The position numbers and the translations under genes are program-made. Source: Obelidium mucronatum (lineage: Eukaryota; Chytridiomycota; Chytridiomycetes; Chytridiales; Chytriomycetaceae). Taken from it: a DNA stretch of 64,000 bases. The stretch is from NCBI GenBank assembly GCA_025765595.1, contig JAIVFH010000015.1, positions 372,001 through 436,000 of the forward strand, written 5' to 3'. Numbering within the stretch: the first letter of the stretch is position 1; every line of letters begins with the position of its first letter. A model generated the notes under the pieces. That model made no database searches. It worked only from the letters and a program-made list of their open reading frames with translations, and was not told the origin of the DNA. This document shows positions 1-10,778 of the stretch, piece by piece.

Positions 1-542
1 TCTAGCAACACAATTCTATAGGAATAATGCAACTACACCTACTACCCTTCATGCGACGCCTGAAGACTTGGAACGCTAGTTCTCATAACTAAAAGGTTTC
101 GGAGATGCGAGCTACGCACAAGAGAAAGGGAGAAAATTGAGAAGCGGATATGATGGCTGGAGCAGTGGTATTTGTCAGAGAATCTGCGTAGGGTCACAGG
201 TGCGTGTAGCACTCATTTTGTAGCGAGAATATTATTCTTTATCAACACTGCGATGTCCTGTATTTATAGAGCATTGCCTCATATCTGAAACACAGGGGTT
301 CGCAAGCAGATACTCTCTAAACTACAACACCACTAATATATGTACATAGCATTTATTTCAATAAAGTATTCTATTACCCCTTTACTTAATCAATCTCCAG
401 CTACATGCGCGACCTGGCGCTATGGCTCTCTTCCAATGTTGTACGCTCCGCATTCTCTACAGATTGCGACCGCATACACATTGGCAATTGAATATAAATA
501 CGTAATATAATACATTGAATAAACCAATTATACATTTATTTA
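1..542. other. No gene recognised
   Basis: AT-rich sequence upstream of the Copia remnant. I see no convincing open frame, tRNA or repeat here. It may be internal Copia sequence that has decayed beyond recognition by eye, since the RNase H remnant starts directly downstream. Confidence 0.4.
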
Positions 543-882
543 GTGTTAATACAATTAAATGACTATTCGATGTTGATTCATCGAACACAGGTTCTGGACC
601 AGCCAGATACTCTGTCAGTATTTTGGTTCTGTAAGAAACAAGGAGTAGTTGCGTTGTCATCTAAGGTATATCTCATTTTCAGAAACCATCAAGGATGGGT
701 TGTGGTATCGTCAGTTCTTGGAGGAACTGGGTTGGCCTGTTAACACACCAACAATGATTTATCAAGACAACAAATCAACTATTGCAGTGGCAATGAATCT
801 GATTTATCATTGTATGACAAAGCATATTGACACAAGAGTTAATTTCTTCAGAGATCATTTGATTATTGTAGAACAGTATGGT
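543..882 (+). pseudogene. Copia retrotransposon RNase H remnant, left half
   Basis: Degraded C-terminal part of a Ty1/Copia polyprotein. Readable pieces in changing frames include a VALSS motif, an ELGWP piece, YQDNKSTIAVA (the RNase H DN motif) and TKHIDTRVNFFRDHL, which is the usual Copia H-I-D block before the C-terminus. Frameshifts and stops interrupt the upstream part, so it is dead. The frame running up to position 882 (VEQYG) continues at 12555 (RTEDM) once the intervening 11.7-kb element and one copy of its target duplication are removed, which shows that both pieces were one gene. Confidence 0.8.
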
Positions 883-909
883 CAGCCGTTTGACCAAATA
901 TTATTTTTT
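883..909 (+). repeat. Left terminal inverted repeat of the 11.7-kb element
   Basis: Begins CAGCCGTTTGACC and pairs with the right end over 27 nt with one mismatch. The preceding ATGGT (878-882) is the left target duplication. Confidence 0.9.
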
Positions 910-919
910 CAAAAGAGGG

Positions 920-1015
920 TCAAAATTCAATATTTTTTTTAACACACAGTCAAAATTCTGTCTTTTTTTGAACACAGAGTGAAAAAGAATTTTTTTTTTC
1001 AACATAGAGTTGTTA
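920..1015 (+). repeat. Left subterminal repeats of the 11.7-kb element
   Basis: Three imperfect copies of a T-tract followed by AACACA(N)AGT or AACATAGAGT, spaced about 35-40 nt. Related T-tract plus CAACATA/CACACAG motifs lie in the opposite orientation near the right end (about 12340-12480). Irregular subterminal repeats are typical transposase or integrase binding arrays; binding here is inferred. Confidence 0.5.
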
Positions 1016-1182
1016 TCAGAAAAAGTAACAAGAGTGACGAAACTAATAAAAACCACTACTGGCAGATTTCTGCACATTTAAATCAACGTTATATGCAATT
1101 TACTCAGATTTCCAACACATTGCAGTTGACGTAGAGAGTTGGGGCAGTTGTGGCAAAAGTTCTGAAAAAAAAGAGAAGAAAA

Positions 1183-4078
1183 ATGACAACAACTGCATGC
1201 GTCAAGTGCAGTTGTTGTAACCAGTTTAAACCTGCTGCAACAGTTCAAATTCTTGATGAGAAGCAGTGGTGCACTGACTGCCTTTCGAATCTGGTGAAGG
1301 ACCGATCGCAAACAAACAGTTCAACATCAGTGGTAACAAATGGGGTTGCATCAAGAATGCCACCATCATCAGCAAACACAAAAACATTGCATGATACAAG
1401 GTACAGATGTCTTTATTGTTCTCGTCACTGACACTAATGGCTCATTCAGGAATGTCACCTCCTTTTTGAGCGTGGTTCAAACTTTCCAATCGCAAGCTGA
1501 CGCAAGTAGCACAAGCACTAGATCTGTAGCCGACGCAGCAAGTGCCGAGAGGCGCAATGTTATGGCACCATACAAGCGTTACCAAGTTCCCAATACGCTG
1601 GTTGCGCCTGGGGCAACAATATTCAAGAATCGAGAAAAGCGCAAAGTTTCTGAGAAGTCCACCGCTGGTTCTAACAAAAGAAGCAACCCTATTCAATCAA
1701 TTATGAAAAACCATTCCAGTGGTTCATTGGGCGTCAACCAAAAAATCCCAGCCGATAACAGAAACGGCGGAATGGGTTACAAGGGCAAAGGTGTGACTAT
1801 TAACATGTATTACGTCCCTCGAACAATGTATTTTGAAGACAAAGGGAATCGTCATGACATTTTTATCTTTCCATTTGATGAAATGTAAGATTTGTCATTT
1901 GTGGGCACCCATACGTGAGCTTATTTCAAATTCACAGGCAAAAAGAACTCAAAACTCTTAAACTGTTTCCGGAAACGATTACAGTCAATTCGGGACTTTT
2001 GAAAAGTGCGTTAGAAACATTTGCGAAAAAAGGGTACCAGATGACTGTCGATTCTCAATGTCCTTTTGACAAGCTTAACTGGGTTCTGATGAGTTACGAA
2101 GGAGGGTATCAAGTTGAAGGAAAGGTGATGTTTCAGCCTGAGTGCTCATCGGAAAGACTTGAAACAATGTGGCAGCAACTTCAATCAGACACGATGCTGA
2201 ATGAGCAAGCCAAAGGACATGGCTATTACCAGCAGATCTGTAGTTATCAGAGCACGTTCCAGCGGAGAACAAAGAGCTATTTCATCCATGCATTTCCTAA
2301 AGATCAACCACTAGTTGGTGAGTAATTTTAAAACATCAATATTAGCTGACGGATACCACCAATCAGGGAATCACAGTATTGTATCTGGCATTGAGGCTCA
2401 CCAGTTAAAGGATGGAATTGCTACGATTGCTAAAACTGAGAGTGACCAACCCAGCGACAGCGATGACCACAATGGGATTGGGACTTGTGCGGCAACTAAA
2501 ACAGTGGAATATCCCATGTTTTCTTCAGTTAATGCGGCGCTTTCAACTGAAAATATTGGTGAAAGCTCGCAACAACCTTCTCGGCGTGCTCGACCAATGA
2601 TCCACTTAGATTGGACACATGACAATCCTCCCAGCGACGACACAACCGTATCTTCAATTTCGACAACCTTGCCGCCAATAGATGATGATATTCTCCAACT
2701 CCTTGAGGCTGACAACAATTTCCATTTGGACTTGGAGATGGCGTACTTTGCATCGCAGGAACTGTCAAACAGTTCGGAAGCTCTTGATCACACTCCTACA
2801 ACCTCATCAGAGGCTCAAACCTCTTCAAATGAACTAGAGCCTACGGTGGAAGAAATACGGAATCGGTCTGCCATGGCTGCTGTCGCAAGAGCTGCTCAAC
2901 CAACGCCAGGATCTCAAACAGAAACTGTGCAACAACTGGGTCAGAACAATCAACAAAACCATGAAAACACAGAATCATCTACTCTTTCAGAAAACACAGA
3001 ATCATCTACTCTTGCAGAAATTACCGATATCTTTGCTGCTTGTGATCGTTTGCGGACGTGGGATTCTGTGCGTCTTGGAATCCCAACAGGGGAAAAATAT
3101 GAAATTAGGCAACCTGCCGGTGGTTTTACAGCGTACAACATTGAAGGCCTTCTTGACGATGAAATGAGTACCCGGTCTTTTGCAAAACTTCCTGTTTTGC
3201 AAGATAATGAAGAATTCCCTGCGTTTGATGCTCGAGGCTCAGTATTGGCACAAACGGCAGTATTTTTTGGTGAAGAGAGACTTAAATCAAATGAGTTTGA
3301 AGGAGAAACTTTGAGACATTTTGGTTTGACGGAGCGAAAGCCAAGTGCACGATTGCGTTTGAGCTACATCAGCTTTGGAAAAGTACCGATTATTCATGTC
3401 TTTTTTGTTATTATTATAAACATGATTTCTTTCATTTAGTATCTGTGTTGGGGCCTTCTTCATCGCGCTGACGCATGTATGTTTCCTTCTCAAATGGCAC
3501 CACAAATGCTATTGAACGTTTTAAATGCGCCTGTAAGTTGGTACACGCGCGCGATGGTTGAAAGAAGTGGAAATGGGAACGTATTCCAGTTTATTGGCCC
3601 TAATCGCAACTACTACTGTGAAAGTGTGAAGGGAAGGATTGTCACCCACAATACTTGGGCTGATGAATTGGAATTGGATCAGTATGTGTGGGGGCCCGAT
3701 GTAAGTTTTGATACACTCAAAATGTATTGCTAATATCTGTCACAGCTTGATAGGGATTGGGAGGCAGCCTTGGATAACGAATGGGAGGCATTTGTTATTC
3801 TGGCAGAATGTGTTCTGAAGTGCTACACTGCTGCAGGACTTGCACGACGAGGTTTTAATCATCATTGGCTCACAGATGATCAAAGTGAGGAAGAAGGACA
3901 TGTCAATGAGCTCCCAGACTTTCAACAGCTTTTTCCCCTTGTCGCGAATCTCTTTCAAGAACCAACAACATTTGATGAGTATCGAAAACAGTTTAAACCA
4001 CTTGCATTGACTGCATCTGATCGTGAGCGCCAGACTTGGATGGCATGGATGGAAATTGCAAGAACTTGGACTTGCTAG
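1183..4078 (+). CDS. Cargo gene 1: unknown 880-aa protein with N-terminal Cys cluster
   Basis: I assembled six exons: 1183-1400, 1450-1884, 1938-2317, 2367-3382, 3440-3700, 3746-4078. All introns are GT-AG and 45-57 nt, and phases agree throughout. The start ATG at 1183 is the first in frame. Residues about 5-35 hold a CxxCxCC...CxxC cluster that looks like a small zinc-binding module. The middle is Ser/Thr/Gln-rich and acidic; the C-terminal third looks globular, with aromatic-rich segments (NWVLMSYEGGY, LDQYVWGPD). I do not recognise the family. It lies next to the integrase on the opposite strand, so it could be an accessory transposition protein, but nothing proves this. The reading frame may continue after a frame break near 4060. 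Confidence 0.7.
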
Positions 4079-4318
4079 CAGTACTGCAGAAGCTTGCGAT
4101 TGAACACAGGACAGTCATTTATCCCTGTACCGAAATTGATTGCTCTTTCATTCACTGCACAGCCAAACTATTGCAAGTACTCCACTTGCTTCAGCAATGT
4201 TAATGTCAGTTTTTACGATGTTTGTGAGGAGGGAGTTGATGGGGTGGCGTCTGGTATGTTTGCTGGTTTGATTGCACCAGATATGTCTGACGAAGCCCTC
4301 AAATTTGGAGCAGTTTAA
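4079..4318 (+). other. Possible out-of-frame C-terminal continuation of cargo gene 1
   Basis: After the stop at 4076-4078 two other frames stay open in succession: one reads NLDLLAVLQKLAIEHRTVIY starting before the stop, another ends VASGMFAGLIAPDMSDEAL at 4318. Both look protein-like. Either an intron was missed, or one or two indels broke the original 3' end. Confidence 0.35.
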
Positions 4319-4359
4319 TAATACATAAATTCATTTATGAAAAATACAACTTTGCGCTC

Positions 4360-6190
4360 TCAATTTTCAGATTCTTCTTCACTTCCTTCATCTTCTGCTA
4401 TGTCACTGTCGCTGTCAAAAACAACGTTCACATCATTCTCTTGTATCATACCGTTGACAACTGCCTTAGCATCTCGAAATATGCGAGCCCCATATTCTTG
4501 GTCATCAGACAGCATCACAGTCTTTGGAAACATATGATGGAAGACTTCAAGCTGAATTGGGGTAAGGGGACACTGAATCTTTCCAACACGAGCTCTTTCG
4601 GCTCTTGGATTTGGCATAAAGTTGCTGAAGTCTCCATCTTCAAATCTCTCACGTCGAGGTCGTCCATGAGGATCGTCTCCATAAATCTCAATTTCACCGT
4701 CATGCAGAGAATCTCCCACTGGGTCATCCAAAACAGATCGGCTTTGAAGAAGTAAACCCACGTTAAACACTAAGTTTGGTGATTTGTAGTGATGCATTCG
4801 CTTTTTATGATTGTTGTGAGCTTCTCGAAACTGATCCAGAACGAGTTGAATTCGTGGCAGAAATACTTGATGCAGAACCCAGAGCTCCCATGTATTATTC
4901 ACATCCAAGCAGTCCCCTTCCATTTCCTGAAATAGTTGCTTGAAATCGTCAATTACTTTCTTCCCCACGTCAAGATTGAATCGTTCAATTCGCTGATTAT
5001 GGACAGATCTCCCAGCAATACAAGACCCCCTTCCTAGGCCATTCTTCTGGATCACATATTCTGCAACAAGGATATTTTCTCCACCTGTTTGTGCAAGATA
5101 TTCAAAACAGTAACAAATCAAAATGCACCAACCTTTATCACATCTTACTCTGGAAGGAGTTCCATACGTGGCGCATCCACTCAAAAAAGCCTGAAGTACA
5201 GTTTCAGGACGGTTATTGGTTGATACTTTGGCATAAGTGCAGAGATGTGAAAAGCCATTGATTCCTAGCAGCCAGGGTTAAGATTGAGAATAGACAAACG
5301 CACATCTTACCTGCGTGAATAACAAACTTCCATTTGACTAATTTGTGGTTTCCATCAATATGTTGAAGTGCATGTGGTCCAATAACTGTATAGCGACGCC
5401 TCACAATTGCATGCACTAACCGATTGAATACGCCAACTGGGTCAGCTTCCTTGACAGCACAACGAACACGTTGCCTTGTTACACGAATACCAAACATTGA
5501 CCATAAGTGAGCTGCAATAAAGTCTGCACCTGATTTTTTGTGGATTCGGAATATATCGCGCACTTTTCCCAGCAAGTCAATGTCGGTAATATCCGACCAT
5601 GAGTATGGATCGACGAACGCTCCATTTGCAATTGCTTTTTGTATGGTGTTCATAAGAGTTGTTTGGCTTATATCTGCACAACTTGCAATCAGTGACCAAG
5701 TGGCGCCATACTGTCTCAGAACATGAACTTGAGCCAAGCTAACTTCCTTTTTTGGTCGGCCGGCACGTCCAGTTCTAGCAATATCTACAGTCAGTCTCCC
5801 AGAGTATTCCTCCTTGATTGTATCATCCACTTTGGTAATCAAATGTAGCAATCGAGCTTCCACATCAGACAAGTTCTCAATTATGGCTTCTGACAGTTTA
5901 GGACCCAAACGGTTCTGCTGATGAACCACAGACTGCAGAAGGGCTTCAATGTAACCAACCATCTGTTTCATTGTATTCCGATCCATTCGATGGCGTTTCT
6001 CAGTTCTGTAAGCCCTGCGTAGAGTCATCAGTGCGTATTCTGAAACATTGCCAATGAAATCTTGATCGTGTTGATTCCTTTCAAGAACCTCGGCCGTTTC
6101 ATTGATATTTGCATCAAAAGCATTATCCATGATCACATCTTCAAGGTCGTCATCCAGCGCATCCAAGTTGAAGGGTTGACCAAGGTCCAT
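4360..6190 (-). CDS. DDE integrase (rve-like core) of the 11.7-kb element
   Basis: Three exons (6190-5311, 5264-5133, 5084-4360; introns 46 and 48 nt) give 578 residues. The N-terminal 280 residues include a helical region and a likely DNA-binding HTH (AGRPKK...ATWSLIASCADISQTTLM). The catalytic core follows: first Asp in HIDGNHKLVKW (residue 279), second Asp in RCDKGGEN (336), Glu in NQRIER (371), so D,D(34)E as in retroviral-type integrases. The GRSVHNQRIER block is typical of the integrase-core proteins scattered in fungal and animal genomes. The C-terminus is acidic (SDSDIAEDEGSEEE). All three catalytic residues and both splice phases are intact. It is the probable mobility enzyme. An alternative start lies 7 codons upstream (6211). 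Confidence 0.88.
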
Positions 6191-6310
6191 TGTTTTTCTT
6201 CTTTGTTTCAAGATGTTTCACTTATTGGGTATTAGACTTTATTGAGATCCCATCACTGGAAATCACCAAAATCCAAGAAACTTGTCCAGTCGATTGCTGT
6301 TATACGTTTA

Positions 6311-6342
6311 GGTGGTGCCGTCAGACGGCGTTAAACCACTAC
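6311..6342. repeat. Palindromic hairpin, shorter copy
   Basis: Core GCCGTC-A-GACGGC followed by GTTAA, with outer GGTGGT/ACCACT arms. It shares the 18-nt core GCCGTCAGACGGCGTTAA with the larger palindrome about 220 bp away. Confidence 0.7.
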
Positions 6343-6527
6343 CAGAGCGTGCAGACTGTGGCGTTGCATGTGGTGGTGGCGTCGGAGATACATCGTAATA
6401 TTTAATTTAATAATGTACAATCTCCGTTTCGGCGGCCAATGAAGCGCCACTGATTCAGTTGCTATGACCTTGGGCCCCAGCTTCCTTGGCCTTGGGATTG
6501 CGGCACTTTGTTGGCATTTTGTGAACA

Positions 6528-6564
6528 AATAAAATTAACGCCGTCAGACGGCGTTAATTTTATT
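6528..6564. repeat. Perfect 18-bp-arm palindrome (cruciform or hairpin)
   Basis: Two 18-nt arms centred on a single A at 6546, running from AATAAAATTAACGCCGTC to its exact complement. It lies between the integrase promoter side and the minisatellite. It could be a cruciform, a protein-binding dyad, or an end of a smaller nested element; nothing in the sequence decides. Confidence 0.85.
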
Positions 6565-6660
6565 GACCATCAACAAACACCAATCACCAAACAAACCCCA
6601 ACCACGTCCGACTTCGAAGCAGTCCGATCTTTGTCAAAACCCATAAACTCAAACCGAACC

Positions 6661-7330
6661 CAATTCCATCCAAGAACGGACAAGAATTCTTTGTCAAAAC
6701 AACCGAACCATCCAAAACAGACGAGTAAACCAATTTTATCCAAGAACGGACAAGAATTCTTTGTCAAAACAACCGAACCATCCAAAACGGACGAGTAAAC
6801 CAATTTTATCCAAGAACGGACAAGAATTCTTTGTCAAAACAACCAAACCATCCAAAACGGACGAGTAAACCAATTTTATCCAAGAACGGACAAGAATTCT
6901 TTGTCAAAACAACCGAACCATCCAAAACGGACGAGTAAACCAATTTTATCCAAGAACGGACAAGAATTCTTTGTCAAAACAACCAAACCATCCAAAACGG
7001 ACGAGTAAACCAATTTTATCCAAGAACGGACAAGAATTCATTGTCAAAACAACCGAACCATCCAAAACAGACGAGTAAACCAATTTTATCCAAGAACGGA
7101 CAAGAATTCTTTGTCAAAACAACCGAACCATCCAAAACGGACGAGTAAACCAATTTTATCCAAGAACGGACAAGAATTCTTTGTCAAAACAACCAAACCA
7201 TCCAAAACGGACGAGTAAACCAATTTTATCCAAGAACGGACAAGAATTCATTGTCAAAACAACCGAACCATCCAAAACGGACGAGTAAACCAATTCCATC
7301 CAAGAACGGACAAGAATTCTTTGTCAAAAC
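6661..7330 (+). repeat. 70-bp minisatellite, about 9.6 copies
   Basis: Copies start at 6661, 6731, 6801, 6871, 6941, 7011, 7081, 7151, 7221 and 7291 (last partial). Each holds CCAAGAACGGACAAGAATTC and TTGTCAAAACAACC. Variation is limited to a few positions (CAATTCC versus CAATTTT, AACCG versus AACCA, ATTCT versus ATTCA). The outermost copies share CAATTCC while the inner ones have CAATTTT, as expected if inner copies expanded recently. Confidence 0.95.
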
Positions 7331-7508
7331 CCAACGGACGAGATTCGCTGCCAAATATTCGAGAATCAGGACAAACTTCACCTTTATTTATAGTATTGAT
7401 TAATAAAGTTATTGTTGCATTGCACACATTCAACAGCATTACAGTTACGGAATCTACACACGGCTGTAGAATGGCCAGGAATGCAGCAGTGAGAACAAGA
7501 CCTGCTCT

Positions 7509-8148
7509 TTAAAACCTTGTCAGCGTCCCTTTCCTTGCACTGCGGCTTTTCACACCCGAGATACCGGCATATTCACGCTGATGTTGAAGCTGCCTATCAA
7601 GTCGCAAGTCGCAGTGCTGGCACTTGAGATTCTTGCCGGCAGATCGAGCTTCTTTTTGTCTTGCCAAGTACACGTGATAACAGTGTAGCATTCGTATTGT
7701 CACATTTTCAGATTCAGTTCGCTGCCGTTCTGGAGGTGACAGTGGCTTTACTTTCAGGCTTTCCTGTAGAAGTATGTCGCCTGCCCAATCTATCAGAAAA
7801 CATAAAGAAACTATGTCAAATCGAAGAAAATGCAGTACCTTCAATGTCAGGTGAGGCCCAAAAATCTTTTTTCAGGCCGGCAGGATTGAACGATTCCGCC
7901 GAATCCATATCAAGCGTGTCCCCCTCCTCAATCTCAGACTCCAGATCCTCACTCAAGCTCTCCACTTCATCAAATTTGACCCCTGCCTGAGGCTAACATT
8001 GTGTGAGAGAAGAATTTCAGCAGAGCCGTTCATTCAATACCTGTAGTTGATTGACAAGGTTGCTCAAAGGAATCCCAACCTCTTCGTAGCTACCGCTCTT
8101 TTCATATCGACAAATTACGGACGCAAGGTGGTACTGAAAACTGCTCAT
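7509..8148 (-). CDS. Cargo gene 2: unknown acidic-to-basic protein
   Basis: Three exons (8148-8041, 7986-7839, 7789-7509; introns 54 and 49 nt, consistent phases) give about 178 residues starting MSSFQYHLASVICRYEK. The middle is very acidic (SLSEDLESEIEEGD). The C-terminal part has CQHCDLRLDRQ, a possible half zinc motif, and a basic tail. No family recognised. It is divergent from the cenH3-like gene, with only 153 bp between the start codons, so the two are probably co-regulated. Confidence 0.65.
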
Positions 8149-8301
8149 TGGTTTTTTTAGTTTGACAGGTTTTTTTTCTGACTTCAAGCTTTGATGAGCA
8201 TTTCTTGGGCGGGACTTTGGGCGGGATTTTCACCAACCTTTTTCAAAGTTAAACTGGAAGCATTATAATTTTTTTTGAAAGAAAGGTTATCTCATTCAAA
8301 C
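8149..8301. promoter_or_regulatory. Shared divergent promoter with two E2F-like sites
   Basis: Two identical TTGGGCGGGA decamers at 8205-8214 and 8217-8226. GGCGGGA is the core of the E2F/DP site known from S-phase genes. A CATTATAATT stretch at 8261-8270 could act as a TATA-like element for the histone gene. Regulation by E2F is inferred from the motif only. Confidence 0.55.
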
Positions 8302-9086
8302 ATGGGCAGAAAGCGGCAGCCACCAAAAAGACTGGATTCAGTTGCTCAATCAAGTCAAACACACTCAATCAACAACCGGAACACCAAAAATCAAAAATTT
8401 ACTCTTGCTGGAGTTCATGGTCCATTTCGGGCTCTTCGCGAGATTCAAAAGTATCAAAAGATGGATGGACGACTGCTTTTAACAGCTTCATTTCGTCGCA
8501 TTGTAAGAGCCTTACATAAACATTTTATGCCTCTCTCATGTTTATTCAACAGACTCGTACTGTTGCAATTGAACTGTTCACTGAGGCTCGCGGAATTCGG
8601 TTTGCTGCTCAAGCTCTGGAGTGCATCCAAGATGCTACCGAGGCATATCTTGTAACACTTATGGAAGATGCCAATCGCGTTGCAATCCATGCAAAACGCG
8701 TAACATTGTTTCCAACTGACATTCGGCTTGTAAACTATCTTTGTCGGCATTCCCTTCCTTCCAACAGCTCTGAAGTGAAATCAGCTGGTACTCCCCACCA
8801 AAATCTGAATGTTGACAAAATGAATGAAAAGCTTCTTCCGAGTACCGCTGTCCATCCAAAAGCAAGGCGTGGACAATTAATTGCAACTGTTCCAGCTTGT
8901 GGGGAATCATCAAACAAGGCTGACAAAGACTTTACTCCAACTGGTCAAAACAAGCGTCAAAGAATTACTGCCGGTGGTGAAAAGGATGGAACTGAGGGAG
9001 AAATGGTGTTGCCACGGAGAAGTCGTCGACGACTGACAGTTGTGCAAGATAGCGATTCAGAGACTGGTCCTGCTTCAGCTGCATGA
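8302..9086 (+). CDS. Histone H3-fold protein, cenH3/CENP-A-like, on a transposon
   Basis: Two exons (8302-8502, 8553-9086; 50-nt intron) give 244 residues. Residues 1-37 are a basic tail (MGRKRQPPKRL...). Residues 38-135 align along the whole H3 fold: FRALREIQKYQK (alpha-N), FRRI then TRTVAIELF (alpha 1), ALECIQDATEAYLV (alpha 2), HAKRVTLFPTDIRL (alpha 3). Loop 1 (FTEARGIRF, residues 76-84) is two residues longer than in canonical H3, and LFP replaces the IMP of H3; both are CENP-A traits. Residues 136-244 are a long low-complexity extension ending in a basic RRSRRR patch and an acidic SDSE, not normal for H3. The start at 8302 is chosen because MGRKR fits a histone tail; an upstream in-frame ATG at 8275 exists. 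Orthology to the host cenH3 cannot be settled here. Confidence 0.85.
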
Positions 9087-9152
9087 TATTGATCCCACAA
9101 ATAAATTGATTTGTGGCCTCATTTGTTTGCTGCCATTTGCAGCATTTTTTCA

Positions 9153-10778
9153 ATGAGAAACATGCGTTACTGGAGGCCTGACCCCAGCCCGATTCCCTAT
9201 CATGGGCCAAAAATTGTGGAGCTGGAATCTACGTACCACACAGATAGAGATGCTGTTCAGGAACAGGACCAGCAGATCATTCAGTGGGGGAGCCAGCAGT
9301 CCGCAAGAAGGAGCGAGAGATCCGCAGGAATGAACAGCACCCATGATTCAGTCCAACGGACCACAGATACTGTGCCATCTGCCAAAGGTGTGGGTTCTGC
9401 CTGTATCGATTATGATATCAGTGAAACAAGCCGCACAGCATCGATCCTACCTTCCCAAGCCAAAAAGACCAAAGAGCACGGTTTCAGCTGGTAACATTTC
9501 CAATTCCTTCCCGGCTTACTGGAGGAGGGCAGCAGCAAAGTTCTTCTATTCATTCCAGCATTCGAATCGTGTTTCCGGCAGTATCTGAGTATCCTTCTAC
9601 CTCTCTTCCTCCCAATATATCGGCAGCTGTTTCAACCTCTCCTCCTCCTAATACATTGGCCGCTGTTTCAACCTCTCCATCGGCCGCTGTTGCAACCTCT
9701 CCATCGGCCGCTGTTTCAACCTCTCCATCGGCCGCTGTTTCAACCTCTGCATCGGCCGCTGTTTCTATTGACGACCATGCTCTGACCCCATCTTCAAGTG
9801 CCCCAAACCCTGTTTTACCTTCCGGAGCTACTACTGCTTCATTTTCTAGAGCTGTTCCAGCTGTTGAAGCACCTGTCACTGGATGGTTGAAGCTATCTGT
9901 TGTTATTCCCCAGAATATCAAAACAGTTAAAGTGAAAGTGCCACACTTCAATTCAGTGATGCAGTTCAAGGACGTTCTCAATGCCGTCAACAAGCTTCCC
10001 ATTCATGTTGCTGGTGGAATTGCCGAAACAGTATGCATCATTGGTGAAGACGGCGTAGAGGACTGGACATTTGAAGGAGAAATCAATCTCCATGAATACC
10101 CAGCAAACTTATTTGCAGTCTACTTAAAGGCGGGAGATCCTTTCAAACCAGTGGAAATCCCACCTGTCTCTGGTTCAAAATCTACAGTGTCTAAACGAGT
10201 ACCAGCCCAGGATTCCACCCCAAAACCAATTCAGCCTTCTGATACTGCCTCCCTGTCTGCCTCTACAGGAATCAAAACCGAAATGAGTAGAGCCAGCAAC
10301 ACAGTGGGACTGTACCTGCGGCAAGTTGAGTTGTTTGCTGCAAAGTACAGTGAAACAAAAGCAACTTCAAAATCAAACACAAAAGGGGACATCGAAGAAT
10401 GCTGTCGCACGAGCGATTATTCAGGAAAACGCTGTAGAATGCTCTACTTGGCCAGCAAGTAAGTTTAAGAAAACGCGTTAAGCATTTCTCACAACTTTCC
10501 TCTGAATAGCTGGGGATATGTACCTGTATAAAGCAGCCATCTTTGAAACATCAGCACGATTAAGCCAAATTTCAGCACTACGTCATGTGTCGTTGAAGGA
10601 TGCATCTCGTGCGTCTGAGCCTTTTGATATCAAGAAAATCACCGTTGAGTTGACTGGGCTGTTGGACAAGGTGAATGTTGGGCATAACATTGACATTAAT
10701 GTTAAGGGAGGAAATACAAAATTGTGGGCAATGTGGGGTACTTTTCATAAGTCAGAGGCTTGGTTACAGTGGAAATAA
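9153..10778 (+). CDS. Cargo gene 3: unknown Ser/Ala-rich protein with a +1 frame break
   Basis: Exons 9153-9490, 9541-10458 and 10510-10778 (introns 50 and 51 nt). The second exon starts with a run of SPSAAVSTS-type repeats, then a likely folded domain (GWLKLSVVIPQNIKTVKVKV... DGVEDWTFEGEINLHEYP). The last segment (AVARAIIQENAVE, then GDMYLYKAAIFETSARL) is in the +1 frame relative to the first, with the switch at an AAAAGGGG run near 10381-10388. One extra base there would explain it. I do not recognise the family. It follows the histone gene by about 70 bp on the same strand. Confidence 0.55.
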
